From: Flavobacterium taihuense
GTDB taxonomy: Bacteria; Bacteroidota; Bacteroidia; Flavobacteriales; Flavobacteriaceae
NCBI RefSeq assembly: GCF_019351435.1
Contig: NZ_JAHWYN010000003.1
Coordinates: forward strand, 186,001-250,000
Direction: 5' to 3'
DNA: 64,000 nucleotides
The translations under genes and the position numbers were made by a program. Below the pieces are notes generated by a model, which saw only the letters and a list, made by a program, of their open reading frames with translations, was not told the origin of the DNA and did not search any database. Positions 17,496 through 25,924 of the stretch are shown piece after piece. How positions within the stretch are numbered: the stretch's first letter is position 1; the number at the start of each line of letters is the position of its first letter.

Positions 17496-18121
17496 ACGAT
17501 TTCTAAAGTTTTAGCTTTATTTACTAAATCTACTAGATTCGTAACGTTTAATTTAGTTAACAATCGTAATTTATAAGTACTGATTGTTTTTTCGTTGAGT
17601 GATAAAATCTCAGCGATTTCGTGGTTTTTCTTACCATCGCTTAAATAACGCAATACTTCTACTTCACGATTGGAAAGCTTTCTGTACAAACGTTCGCTTT
17701 TGCTTTGCTTTGCAATTAAAGCAATGTTTTTCATGACGGTTTCATTCATGATTATTTTTCCTTGGTTCACTTTGATGATCGACTGACCCAAAGTTTCAAG
17801 CTTCTCCGTTTTGTGGACAAATCCGGAAACTCCTGCTTTAATAGCATTTGGAGCGTAAATTTGTTCTGAAAGCCCGCTGTAAAAAATAATTTTTGTTTTT
17901 GGAAAATTTTTCAAAATCGATTTGATTTCGAAAATACTTGCTAAACCTTCAAGTTCTAGGTCCAAAACAAGAACATCTATTTCTTTGGTAAGAAGGATGT
18001 CTTTTACCATTGCAAAATTACCAACGTTAGCAACGATGGAGATTTCGGAATGGTCTTTGAAGTACGATTTTATTCCAAAATGTACTACAGGATAGTTATC
18101 TGCTAAACAAACTTTAATCAT
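17492..18121 (-). CDS. NarL/FixJ-type response regulator
   Basis: 209 residues. The receiver domain (1-120) has the acidic pocket at its N-terminus (A-D-N), phospho-acceptor D54 in V-L-V-L-D-L, and the conserved Lys in V-H-K-T-E-K. A LuxR-type helix-turn-helix covers residues ~148-192 (L-S-N-R-E-V-E-V-L-R through T-I-S-T-Y-K-L-R-L). It should bind DNA after phosphorylation. No partner kinase is adjacent, so it is an orphan here. Convergent with dnaG, with which it shares four bases at the stops. Confidence 0.9.
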   Translation of the reverse strand: MIKVCLADNYPVVHFGIKSYFKDHSEISIVANVGNFAMVKDILLTKEIDVLVLDLELEGLASIFEIKSILKNFPKTKIIFYSGLSEQIYAPNAIKAGVSGFVHKTEKLETLGQSIIKVNQGKIIMNETVMKNIALIAKQSKSERLYRKLSNREVEVLRYLSDGKKNHEIAEILSLNEKTISTYKLRLLTKLNVTNLVDLVNKAKTLEIV

Positions 18122-18209
18122 GGTATTTAGTTTTAGGATTGTTTTTGAAGATATAAAATTAAAAAAATATTTTGATATAAGTCTAATTTTTCGGACAAAA
18201 TATTTTTTT

Positions 18210-19007
18210 TTAACAGTTTATAGTGCAAACTGGTATCGGATTCATCTTGTGTTGGTTGTTTTGATTGAGTTTTTTATAGATTTTTAAAACTTCTTTTTCG
18301 CGTTCTGTGAATGTATTTGTGTTTGTTTCTGAGTCAGTTAGGTACATTGCCCATTCCAATTCATCATAACTGGCTCCTATTTGGTCTTCATCTGTTCGTT
18401 CATCTCCAAATAATCCATCGGTAGGAGCTGCTGTTAAAATAGAATTTGGAATTTTTAGATAGGCGCCTAGTTCGTAGACTTCGGATTTCATTAAATCGGC
18501 AATTGGACTTAAATCTACACCACCATCACCATATTTAGTATAAAAGCCCACTCCAAAATCTTCAACTTTATTTCCAGTTCCTGCTACCAATAGACCATGT
18601 ATTCCTGCAAAATAATACAAAGTGGTCATTCTTAGTCGGGAACGGGTGTTTGCAAGGGATAAATGTAGTTTGTGTAAATCACTTGTTTCTGGAACTTGTT
18701 TTTTGAAGTCTTCAAAAACCGATGTTAGGTCAGCTTCAATACTACTGACGTTTGGAAATTGCTTTTTTAACTGTTCAATGTGTTCGCGTCCGCGAGTAAC
18801 ATGGCTATGCGCCTGATGAATTGGCATTTCCACACATAGTACTTTTAAACCTGTTTGGGCGCAGAGGGTTGAGGTTACTGCAGAATCAACTCCGCCAGAA
18901 ATTCCGATAACAAATCCATTGACTTTTGAGTTTTCAGCATAACTTTTTAGCCATTCTACAATATGAGTATTTACTTTTTCGATTTGAAGGGTTCTTTTTT
19001 TAGTCAT
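18210..19007 (-). CDS. nadE: NH3-dependent NAD+ synthetase
   Basis: 265 residues of the N-type ATP pyrophosphatase family. The P-loop S-G-G-V-D-S-A is at residues 37-43; N-T-R-S-R-L-R-M and A-G-T-G-N-K-V-E-D-F-G-V-G are the deamido-NAD and ATP sites; P-T-D-G-L-F-G-D-E-R-T-D-E-D is also present. It amidates deamido-NAD+ to NAD+, the last step of NAD synthesis. There is no N-terminal glutaminase domain, so ammonia is the nitrogen donor. It is divergent from gldB, whose promoter region it shares. Confidence 0.95.
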   Translation of the reverse strand: MTKKRTLQIEKVNTHIVEWLKSYAENSKVNGFVIGISGGVDSAVTSTLCAQTGLKVLCVEMPIHQAHSHVTRGREHIEQLKKQFPNVSSIEADLTSVFEDFKKQVPETSDLHKLHLSLANTRSRLRMTTLYYFAGIHGLLVAGTGNKVEDFGVGFYTKYGDGGVDLSPIADLMKSEVYELGAYLKIPNSILTAAPTDGLFGDERTDEDQIGASYDELEWAMYLTDSETNTNTFTEREKEVLKIYKKLNQNNQHKMNPIPVCTINC

Positions 19008-19038
19008 AATAGTTTAAGTTTTAAAAAGCAGGAATGTA

Positions 19039-19046
19039 TATTTGCA
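19039..19046 (+). promoter_or_regulatory. -7 element upstream of gldB (TATATTTG)
   Basis: A TAnnTTTG match in the nadE-gldB divergent region, about 160 bases upstream of the gldB ATG. Confidence 0.4.
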
Positions 19047-19206
19047 AAAAATATAAGTTCAATGTTTTCGGAATTTCATTGGAAACAAATTTAAATAAAA
19101 TAATACAATTGAATAGAGCATGTTTGATATTGGTTGAAAAAACTGATGAAGATTTACGAATTATTCTTAAAACATATCAGGGAACTGATAAATAAATAAA
19201 ATATAC

Positions 19207-20163
19207 ATGAAATTATTTCTCTTATCCATAGTTTGTAGTTTTCTTTTTTGGTCTTGTGATCAAAAAAGTAAAGTGGAAAAAACTATTGAGGAAACGCCAG
19301 TAGATATAAAGGTAGAACGTTTTGATAAACAGTTTTTCGAAACACCACCAAAAGATTTGGCAAAATTAAAAAAACAATACCCTTATTTTTTCTCGCCGCA
19401 GATTAATGACACAGTTTGGTTGAATAAAATGTCGGCGCCTATTTGGAGAGAAGTGTATACCGAAGTTCAAAAAAAGTATCCGACAACGGAAGGAATTCAA
19501 AATAATGTAGAAGCTTTGGTTCAACACATTAAGTATTATTTCCCAAGGACCAAAACACCCAAAGTGATTACATTGATTTCAGACATGGATTATACGAATA
19601 AAGCCATTTACGCCGATTCACTAGTTATAATTTCGTTGGAATTGTATTTGGGGAAAGAGCATAAATTTTATCAATTTCCAAAATACTTAAAGCAAAATTT
19701 TGAAGAAAGAGAAATGATGCCAGATGTGGTAAAGAGTTTTGCTGCCTCTAAAATTGCTGCTCAAACTGATAAGAATTTGTTGTCACAGATGATTTATTTT
19801 GGGAAAGAACTTTATTTGAAAGATATTTTATTGCCTGACTATACTGATGCCGAGAAAATGGGCTACACACCAGAGCAAATTGTTTGGTGCCAAGAAAATG
19901 AAAGTTATATATGGCGTTATTTTATAGAAAGAGAAATGCTTTTTAGCGACGAGCAAAAGTTGACGTCTCGCTTTATTGATCCAGCTCCTTTTTCTAAATT
20001 TTATTTAGAAATAGATAATGATTCTCCAGGGCAGGTAGGGTCTTGGATAGGCTGGCAGATAGTTAGGTCTTTTATGGTTAATAATGATGTTACGGTAGAC
20101 CAATTATTAAAAACGGATGCCAAAGAAATTTTCGAAAAATCAAAATACAAACCCAAGAAATAA
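19207..20163 (+). CDS. gldB: Gliding motility lipoprotein GldB
   Basis: 318 residues. The lipoprotein signal ends L-F-W-S-C (lipidated C17). The body, with V-E-R-F-D-K-Q-F-F, the Y-P-Y-F-F-S-P segment and the long P-x-Y-L-K-Q-N-F-E-E-R-E-M-M-P-D stretch, is that of GldB, one of the lipoproteins required for gliding in Flavobacterium and linked to the type IX secretion/gliding machinery. The stop overlaps the gldC start by one base (TAATG), the known gldB-gldC operon arrangement. Confidence 0.93.
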   Translation: MKLFLLSIVCSFLFWSCDQKSKVEKTIEETPVDIKVERFDKQFFETPPKDLAKLKKQYPYFFSPQINDTVWLNKMSAPIWREVYTEVQKKYPTTEGIQNNVEALVQHIKYYFPRTKTPKVITLISDMDYTNKAIYADSLVIISLELYLGKEHKFYQFPKYLKQNFEEREMMPDVVKSFAASKIAAQTDKNLLSQMIYFGKELYLKDILLPDYTDAEKMGYTPEQIVWCQENESYIWRYFIEREMLFSDEQKLTSRFIDPAPFSKFYLEIDNDSPGQVGSWIGWQIVRSFMVNNDVTVDQLLKTDAKEIFEKSKYKPKK

Positions 20164-20498
20164 TGGCAAATAAAAGTACCTCAGAAATTAAATTTTTAGT
20201 CGAATTGGACGAAAATCGTGTTCCGGAAAAATTGTTTTGGACAGCAAAAGATGGTGGAGTGGAGCTTTCAGAATCAAAAGCAATCATGCTTAATGTTTGG
20301 GATAGTAAAGCCAAGGAAAGCATGCGCATCGATTTGTGGACTAAAGAAATGCCTGTTGATGAAATGAAAATTTTCTTCCATCAAACCTTAGTGGCTATGG
20401 CGGATACTTTCAAAAGAGCTACAAATGATGAAAAGATGTCAGATACAATGTTGGACTTCTGTGATTATTTCGCTGAAAAATTAGAGCTGAAGAAATAG
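20163..20498 (+). CDS. gldC: Gliding motility protein GldC
   Basis: 111 residues, no signal peptide, so cytoplasmic. The S-E-I-K-F-L-V-E-L-D-E-N-R-V-P-E-K-L-F-W opening and the later F-F-H-Q-T-L-V-A-M-A-D-T-F segment are those of GldC, whose loss reduces spreading in characterised Flavobacterium. Translation is coupled to gldB. A terminator hairpin follows within 20 bases. Confidence 0.93.
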   Translation: MANKSTSEIKFLVELDENRVPEKLFWTAKDGGVELSESKAIMLNVWDSKAKESMRIDLWTKEMPVDEMKIFFHQTLVAMADTFKRATNDEKMSDTMLDFCDYFAEKLELKK

Positions 20499-20517
20499 GT
20501 TTTTAATGATGTGTATA

Positions 20518-20557
20518 AAAAACCCAAAACTAATATGAAGTTAAGTTTTGGGTTTTT
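20518..20557. terminator. Terminator between gldC and the convergent unknown operon
   Basis: 14-bp arms (20518-20531 and 20544-20557, AAAAACCCAAAACT type) with a 12-nt loop; T-rich on the right and A-rich on the left, so usable in both directions. Confidence 0.85.
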
Positions 20558-20596
20558 GCTTCTAATTGTATGGTTTAAAATTGTGATTACTCTTCT

Positions 20597-21163
20597 TTAA
20601 AAAGTATAACCTATTCGTAAATCTAAATTAATCGTAGCATCACTGGAGTTAGATGAATAACCAGAACTTTTTGCAAAATAATATATATATCCAATTCCAA
20701 TACCAGCTTCATAATTAAAGTGTTTACCTATCGATCGTCTAATACCCCAAGTGGGAATAATTGAGAGATCAGGTACTATTTGTACATTGTCGTAATTTGA
20801 AATGGCAAACCAATTAGGATGATAGCTTGTTTTTAAGGAAATAAAATTACCACTGTTGTTGCTGATATTTCTTGATTTTTTAATTCTTGCATTAAGATTA
20901 TAATAAAATCTTGGTTCTAAGGTTAATACAGGAGTTATTATGTAGCCAGTTTCAGGATAAAAACTTCCGCCCCAAATCCCGCTATCGAGACCTATCTCAC
21001 TTCGTAATGCTATACTATTTGTAAGTTTAGATTCCACGTTTCCCCAAATACCAAATGTTCCTATTTGTACTCCATAAACGGTTTTTTCTACACTTGCAAT
21101 TTGTGCATTTATAAGTTGACATAACAATATGACTAAACTCAAATAGATTATTTTTTTATTCAT
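20597..21163 (-). CDS. Secreted protein of unknown function, probable small outer-membrane barrel
   Basis: 188 residues with a signal peptide (1-20, ending L-I-N-A-Q). The rest alternates aromatic and small residues in strand-length runs (Y-G-V-Q-I-G-T-F-G-I-W-G, L-E-P-R-F-Y-Y-N-L-N-A-R) and ends L-D-L-R-I-G-Y-T-F, a terminal Phe typical of outer-membrane barrels. No named family recognised. Third gene of a compact minus-strand operon, two bases after its neighbour, to which it is similar in length and layout. Confidence 0.75.
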   Translation of the reverse strand: MNKKIIYLSLVILLCQLINAQIASVEKTVYGVQIGTFGIWGNVESKLTNSIALRSEIGLDSGIWGGSFYPETGYIITPVLTLEPRFYYNLNARIKKSRNISNNSGNFISLKTSYHPNWFAISNYDNVQIVPDLSIIPTWGIRRSIGKHFNYEAGIGIGYIYYFAKSSGYSSNSSDATINLDLRIGYTF

Positions 21164-21165
21164 TT

Positions 21166-21732
21166 TTAAAAGATTAAACCTAAAGAAATTCCAAAGCCAG
21201 TAGTTTTATACCAGCCTTTGTCTTTACTTTTTTCAATTTCAATTTCATTACTTTTCTTTAATATATCTACATAATATGATAGGTGTTGGTTATATTCTAC
21301 AATAATGCCAATACCCATTTTAGCACAGAAACCGTCCCCACTAAACGATTCAGACCATTTGATGTTCTTCCCAGTTTGTAAATAGGCAAAAAAACGATTG
21401 CCACCATTTTCATTTGTAAAAACTCTTAAATCGACTATATAAGGAGTTGAAAAGAAAGTTTGGTCGACATTATAGTTTAAACTTATTCCAGCTGAAATGG
21501 CTACGCGATTATAAAATCGAATACCGTAAATGGTGTTTAAGTCAAAAGAAAAACCCTTACTACTCCTGTCCTTATCTGTACTATATCTTGTGAAATAACT
21601 TTCAGTGTTTTTTACACTTGACAGAGATGTCATATTTATAAAGTCAATTCTGGACTTCTTTTTATTTTGAGCATAAAAAGTAGTCGAAAGAAATAGTAGA
21701 CCTATAATTATTTTTTTTGTCATATTATTCAT
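21166..21732 (-). CDS. Secreted protein of unknown function, probable small outer-membrane barrel
   Basis: 188 residues with a signal peptide (residues ~1-21, ending T-F-Y-A-Q). It is beta-rich with repeated amphipathic strands (F-D-L-N-T-I-Y-G-I-R-F-Y, A-I-S-A-G-I-S-L-N-Y-N) and ends F-G-I-S-L-G-L-I-F. I do not recognise the family. It overlaps the preceding gene by four bases and is followed after two bases by another barrel-like gene of the same length. Confidence 0.75.
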   Translation of the reverse strand: MNNMTKKIIIGLLFLSTTFYAQNKKKSRIDFINMTSLSSVKNTESYFTRYSTDKDRSSKGFSFDLNTIYGIRFYNRVAISAGISLNYNVDQTFFSTPYIVDLRVFTNENGGNRFFAYLQTGKNIKWSESFSGDGFCAKMGIGIIVEYNQHLSYYVDILKKSNEIEIEKSKDKGWYKTTGFGISLGLIF

Positions 21733-22067
21733 TCAATATATGAATTAAATTTACTTCCATGCCACCCGCTAGTGTTGTGTACCGCGCCAATAATTTGTAC
21801 GGTAAAATTGGATGGTGTGGCTAATAGATTTCCTGGTCCACCTGATACCTTCCATGCTTCAGTTCCAGAATCAGAGGCGGTTAAAGAAATTTCTCCCCAC
21901 CAATCAAATGTTTTTTGTCGAACAGCAATGGATGTACCTTTGTCTACTAAAGATTTTTGAACAATCATTTTCCCGTTTTCGGGGAATTTAGCAATAAACG
22001 TCCTGTTTGATGGTGGGTTATATGAACTATTGTTTGTTACTTCACGAATCTGTGATGTGATTGTCAA
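21729..22067 (-). CDS. Small protein of unknown function with a non-ATG start
   Basis: 112 residues from a TTG at 22067. The frame is open only a little further upstream (stop at 22107-22109) and contains no in-frame ATG, so either TTG starts translation or the gene lost its beginning. The product has no signal peptide or membrane helix; it is Gly/Ser/Thr-rich with W-W-G-E-I and V-S-G-G-P-G-N-L segments and is probably an all-beta domain. Family not recognised. It overlaps the next gene by four bases, so coupled expression is likely if it is translated. Confidence 0.5.
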   Translation of the reverse strand: MTITSQIREVTNNSSYNPPSNRTFIAKFPENGKMIVQKSLVDKGTSIAVRQKTFDWWGEISLTASDSGTEAWKVSGGPGNLLATPSNFTVQIIGAVHNTSGWHGSKFNSYIE

Positions 22068-22356
22068 ATACAGTACATTACATGGTTTTGCTTTGTTTTC
22101 ATGAAATCAAACTATTTTTTAACTTTTTACTATTTTACAAATATAACAAAGAAAAAGTTAATAAAGTTTTTTCTTTCAAACAGGCTTATAGATATAGTGA
22201 TTTTCTTTAGTTGTCAGGAAAGAATTAAGTTTGTGGAATTGTTTTTAACGAGAAAGTTATAATTTTATTAATGCTTAAAAAATAGATTAAGAAAGTTTAG
22301 ACTTTCCTAAAATAACCTTAGATATTTTAGCCTAAAGCCATAATAGATTTCAATAA

Positions 22357-22400
22357 AAAAAATATCCCAAAACCGAATTTTCAGTTTTGGGATATTTTTT
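22357..22400 (-). terminator. Terminator of the hydrolase-ysxC operon
   Basis: A perfect 17-bp stem (22357-22373 with 22384-22400) built on TATCCCAAAAC/GTTTTGGGATA, with A and T runs at its base. Between 22068 and 22356 I see only AT-rich DNA. Confidence 0.85.
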
Positions 22401-22416
22401 ATATGCTAACTAAATT

Positions 22417-23037
22417 TTAAAACTCAGAATTATTCTTGAAAACCTCTTGGTTTACTTCATCAATATAGTTTAGTAATTCTTCTTTTCCTGTTGATTCTGT
22501 TGCCGAAGTCACAAAGTAATGTGGCATTTCGGCCCAGTTGTTGGCAAACATTTGTTTTTTGTATGCTGCAATATGGGAATCGATTTTTACTTTACTGATT
22601 TTATCGGCTTTCGTGAAAATAATGCAAAATGGAATTTCACTTTCGCCCATATAGGACATGAATTCTATGTCGATTGTCTGTGCTTCATGACGAATGTCAA
22701 TCAAAACAAAAGCACAAACCAACTGCTCTCTTGTTTCGAAATAATCGGTGATGAATTCTTGAAATATGGATTTTGTTTTTTTGGAAACTTTGGCATAACC
22801 ATAACCTGGTAAATCTACTAGAAACCAATTGTTATTGATTAAAAAGTGATTGATTAGTTGGGTTTTTCCAGGTCTTCCAGATGTTTTTGCCAATTTTTTT
22901 TGATTGGTCAACATATTTATCAACGAAGATTTCCCAACATTGGAACGACCAATAAAAGCATATTCCGGCAAAAAGTCCTTCGGACATTTGCTTACATCTG
23001 AGTTGCTTATTACGAATTCGGCGGTATTAATTTTCAT
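22417..23037 (-). CDS. ysxC: Ribosome-biogenesis GTPase YsxC/YihA (EngB)
   Basis: 206 residues of the TrmE-Era-EngA-YihA GTPase class. G1 G-R-S-N-V-G-K-S is at residues 30-37, G2 is T-x-T-like in K-T-S-G-R-P-G-K-T-Q, G3 is D-L-P-G-Y-G, and G4 is T-K-A-D. It is needed for late large-subunit ribosome assembly in characterised bacteria. The length is standard. It lies 29 bases downstream of the alpha/beta hydrolase gene in one minus-strand operon. Confidence 0.95.
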   Translation of the reverse strand: MKINTAEFVISNSDVSKCPKDFLPEYAFIGRSNVGKSSLINMLTNQKKLAKTSGRPGKTQLINHFLINNNWFLVDLPGYGYAKVSKKTKSIFQEFITDYFETREQLVCAFVLIDIRHEAQTIDIEFMSYMGESEIPFCIIFTKADKISKVKIDSHIAAYKKQMFANNWAEMPHYFVTSATESTGKEELLNYIDEVNQEVFKNNSEF

Positions 23038-23066
23038 GTTTTTGAGTGTAAAATTCTCCTTTTCGA

Positions 23067-23840
23067 TTAGTGTTCTCTAAGATGAGTGTGGGTAAGCCAG
23101 TCTTCAAGATGTTTGTTAAATTCTTCTGGTTGTTCCATCATGGCAGCATGACCGCATTTGTCAATCCAGTATAAAGTGGAATTGGGCAATAACTTATGAA
23201 ATTCTTCGGCTACATCCGGAGGAGTAACTTTGTCGTTTTTCCCCCAAATAATACAGGTTTGCACGTGCATTTTTGGTAAATCTTTGGCCATATTGTGGCG
23301 AATTGCACTTTTGGCAATCGTTAATGTTTTAATCAGTTTTACACGATCATTTACGGTAGCGTACACTTCGTCAATAAGTTCTGGAGTGGCTATTTTTGGA
23401 TCGTAAAATACGTCTTCGGCTTTTTTCTTGATGTATTCGTAGTCGCCTCTTTTTGGGTAACTATCACCCATAGCACTTTCGTATAATCCTGAACTTCCAG
23501 TAATTACTAACCCAGATACTTTTTCTGGAAACATTTTGGTATGGTATAAAGCGATGTGTCCACCTAGTGAATTTCCTAAAAGAATAACTCTATCTAATTT
23601 TTTGAACGTAATGAAGTTTTTTACATAAACAGCAAAACTCTTTACGTTTGTTTTTAATATATTTTGTGTGTAAATAGGCAAATCTGGAATGATGATTCTG
23701 TACCCTTTGTTAGAAAAGTGACTTGCTACAGCATCAAAATTGCTAAGTCCCCCCATTAAACCATGTAAGATGACAATCGGAATTCCTTCGCCTGCTTCGT
23801 AATATCCGTATTTGCCTTCTTTTTTATAGTATTTTTCCAT
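23067..23840 (-). CDS. Alpha/beta-fold hydrolase
   Basis: 257 residues, no signal peptide. The nucleophile elbow is G-N-S-L-G-G with S91; the oxyanion region is H-G-L-M-G-G near residue 26; the acid is in W-G-K-N-D-K-V-T-P and the catalytic His in D-K-C-G-H-A-A-M-M-E. These place it in the alpha/beta hydrolase (MhpC-like) superfamily, hydrolysing an ester, thioester or similar bond; the substrate is not evident. First gene of an operon with ysxC. Confidence 0.85.
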   Translation of the reverse strand: MEKYYKKEGKYGYYEAGEGIPIVILHGLMGGLSNFDAVASHFSNKGYRIIIPDLPIYTQNILKTNVKSFAVYVKNFITFKKLDRVILLGNSLGGHIALYHTKMFPEKVSGLVITGSSGLYESAMGDSYPKRGDYEYIKKKAEDVFYDPKIATPELIDEVYATVNDRVKLIKTLTIAKSAIRHNMAKDLPKMHVQTCIIWGKNDKVTPPDVAEEFHKLLPNSTLYWIDKCGHAAMMEQPEEFNKHLEDWLTHTHLREH

Positions 23841-23869
23841 GTTTTAAATGACAATTTTCAATTTTTCAC

Positions 23870-23877
23870 AAATATAG
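23870..23877 (-). promoter_or_regulatory. -7 element of the hydrolase-ysxC operon (TATATTTG on the minus strand)
   Basis: A TAnnTTTG match 29 bases upstream of the hydrolase ATG. Confidence 0.5.
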
Positions 23878-24127
23878 GGTTTATAAAATTAAAAAGAATT
23901 TTAGCAGGTATTTTTTAACCTTTTATTCTCTTTAGTGTAAAGAATGGTTTTTAGAGCTTAATTTGTCATTTTTTTAACTAATGAATAATCGATTTTTTAA
24001 GCTTTTATGAATGTGTTTCAATTATCAAAATTAGAGGCTTTTTAACAAATCAGAATCTTTCTTACAAAATCTTGGTGTATCGGCTAATGTTCTGATTGTC
24101 TATAAACTAAGCATTTTTGGGCAAAAG

Positions 24128-24191
24128 TGGTTAAACTTATTAACAAAGTGGTATATAGTGGTAAATTGTGGTAAAATTTTATATATTTTTG
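24128..24191 (+). promoter_or_regulatory. MraZ operator boxes and the dcw cluster promoter
   Basis: Three TGGTA boxes at 24149-24153, 24159-24163 and 24169-24173 are spaced exactly 10 bp apart; a fourth degenerate box (TGGTT, 24128-24132) lies 21 bp upstream. They run into a TATTTTTG -7 element at 24184-24191. MraZ is known to bind short TGG repeats with 5-bp spacers in front of its own operon, so autoregulation of the whole cluster is strongly suggested. Confidence 0.8.
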
Positions 24192-24215
24192 CTTTATACA
24201 ATTAATACTATTCAC

Positions 24216-24689
24216 TTGGACACAATTATAGGGACATATGAGTGTAAAGTCGATGCAAAAGGACGGGTTTTATTACCTGCTCCCTTAAAAAAGCAATTGG
24301 CTTCCTCGCTTCAAAACGGTTTTGTTTTGAAGCGTTCTGTATTTCAGCCCTGTCTAGAATTGTATCCTATGGAAGAGTGGGATTTGATGATGAAAAAAAT
24401 CAACAAACTTAATCGTTTCGTAAAAAAGAACAATGACTTTATCCGTCGTTTTACCGCTGGAGTGAAGGTGGTAGAAATAGATGCGTTGGGTAGGTTATTG
24501 GTTCCTAAAGATTTAGTGGTCTTTGCTAGTATTTTTAAAGATGTAGTTTTTTCTTCTGCAGTTAACATTGTAGAAATTTGGGATAAGGATTTGTATGAGA
24601 AATCAATAGACGGTGCAGATGTTGATTTTGCAGATTTAGCCGAAGAGGTAATGGGTAATTTAAATGACGACGACAATGGAATATCATAA
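24216..24689 (+). CDS. mraZ: Transcriptional regulator MraZ
   Basis: 157 residues from a TTG start chosen at 24216, because the mature-looking N-terminus (D-T-I-I-G-T-Y-E-C-K-V-D-A-K-G-R-V-L-L-P) begins there; the frame continues to 24168 but that part overlaps the operator and -7 element. Two SpoVT/AbrB-like halves each carry a D-x-K/L-G-R-(V/L)-L-(L/V)-P motif, the DNA-binding signature of MraZ. It regulates the division/cell-wall cluster it heads. Its end overlaps the start of rsmH. Confidence 0.93.
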   Translation: MDTIIGTYECKVDAKGRVLLPAPLKKQLASSLQNGFVLKRSVFQPCLELYPMEEWDLMMKKINKLNRFVKKNNDFIRRFTAGVKVVEIDALGRLLVPKDLVVFASIFKDVVFSSAVNIVEIWDKDLYEKSIDGADVDFADLAEEVMGNLNDDDNGIS

Positions 24690-25572
24690 TCCAGTATTGC
24701 TTCACGCTTCGGTGGATGGCTTGAATATAAATCCGGACGGAATTTATGTGGATGTAACTTTTGGAGGAGGTGGTCATTCAAAAGAGATTTTGAGCAGGCT
24801 GGGGCCAAATGGTAAATTGTTTGCCTTTGACCAAGATGAAGATGCTTTGGCGAATGCTTTACCAGACGAAAGATTTACATTGATTAACGAAAATTTTAGA
24901 TTCATAAAAAGATTTTTGCGTTTTTATGGTGTGAAAGAAGTGGATGGAATTTTGGGAGATTTAGGAGTTTCTTCTCATCAGTTTGATGTTCCCGAAAGAG
25001 GTTTTTCAACCCGATTTGATGCTGAACTGGATATGAGAATGAGTCAAAAAAATGATTTGAATGCGTATCGAGTAGTAAATGAGTATGATGAAACTAACTT
25101 AAAAAGAGTGTTCTTGGATTATGGAGAATTGAAAAATGCACCAGCTTTGGCAAGAACAATTGTAGAGGCTAGAGAGCATCAATTAATTAAAACAACTGAT
25201 GAGTTGAAGGAAGTCTTGGCGAAATATTTGCCGGAAAGAGTGCGAAATAAAATATTGGCTCAAATCTATCAGGCGATACGTATCGAGGTGAATCAAGAAA
25301 TGGATGTTTTGAAAGAATTTTTGGAACAATCCCTTGAGATTTTGAAACCAGGCGGAAGATTGAGCGTGATTTCGTATCACTCATTAGAAGATCGACTGGT
25401 AAAAAGATTTATCAAAAACGGAATGTTTGAAGGAGAACCAGAACGCGATTTTTATGGAAATTTCTCGGTTCCTTTTAAAACCGTCGGGAAATTAATTGTT
25501 CCTGATAGCGAAGAAATCAAAATAAACAATAGAGCCAGAAGTGCTAAATTGAGAATTGCAGAGAAAAAGTAA
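24664..25572 (+). CDS. rsmH: 16S rRNA (cytosine-1402-N4)-methyltransferase
   Basis: 302 residues. The SAM motif is V-D-V-T-F-G-G-G-G-H-S (residues ~29-39), followed by L-F-A-F-D-Q-D, G-I-L-G-D-L-G-V-S-S-H-Q-F and S-Y-H-S-L-E-D-R-L-V-K, all hallmarks of RsmH (MraW). It methylates N4 of C1402 in 16S rRNA. The start could be the ATG at 24664 (26 bases inside mraZ) or at 24676. It is second in the cluster, as in most bacteria. Confidence 0.95.
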   Translation: MTTTMEYHNPVLLHASVDGLNINPDGIYVDVTFGGGGHSKEILSRLGPNGKLFAFDQDEDALANALPDERFTLINENFRFIKRFLRFYGVKEVDGILGDLGVSSHQFDVPERGFSTRFDAELDMRMSQKNDLNAYRVVNEYDETNLKRVFLDYGELKNAPALARTIVEAREHQLIKTTDELKEVLAKYLPERVRNKILAQIYQAIRIEVNQEMDVLKEFLEQSLEILKPGGRLSVISYHSLEDRLVKRFIKNGMFEGEPERDFYGNFSVPFKTVGKLIVPDSEEIKINNRARSAKLRIAEKK

Positions 25573-25576
25573 TACA

Positions 25577-25924
25577 ATGAAAGGTGGAATTTATAACATA
25601 CTAAAAGCACAGTTTCTTATAGACGATAACGCAGTCAAAAATTGGCGTTTTATTGTCTTTGTGATTTTACTTGCTATAATAATGATTGCCAATACACAAC
25701 GTTACGAACAAAAAGTATTTAAAATTGTTGAATTAACCAATAAAGTAAAAGAGTTGCGATCTGAATTTGTAGACAGACGTTCCGAGTTGATGAAACTCAA
25801 AATGGAATCTACTGTTTCATCCAAAATGGAAGAAAAACAAATTTTTCCATCAACCGTTCCCCCAGTTAAAATTGAAGTTAAAGAACCTCAGGAGAAAAAT
25901 TTCTTAGAAAAAATATGGCAGTAG
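25577..25924 (+). CDS. ftsL: FtsL-like cell division protein
   Basis: 115 residues from the ATG at 25577, four bases after the rsmH stop. A short cytoplasmic N-terminus is followed by one membrane helix (residues ~24-44, W-R-F-I-V-F-V-I-L-L-A-I-I-M) and a helical, heptad-rich periplasmic segment (V-E-L-T-N-K-V-K-E-L-R-S-E). This topology and the position between rsmH and the class B PBP identify it as the FtsL-type member of the divisome; sequence conservation in this family is always low. Overlaps the PBP gene by 10 bases. Confidence 0.82.
   Translation: MKGGIYNILKAQFLIDDNAVKNWRFIVFVILLAIIMIANTQRYEQKVFKIVELTNKVKELRSEFVDRRSELMKLKMESTVSSKMEEKQIFPSTVPPVKIEVKEPQEKNFLEKIWQ

Noticed and set aside
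19053..19200. Short open frame between nadE and gldB ending in a plausible peptide
   Set aside because: Only about 38-45 codons with no ATG and overlapping the likely gldB leader; too weak to call a gene.
24168..24215. Upstream extension of mraZ to a GTG at 24168
   Set aside because: The added residues overlap the operator and the -7 element and are hydrophobic, unlike MraZ proteins; the TTG at 24216 fits the family start.
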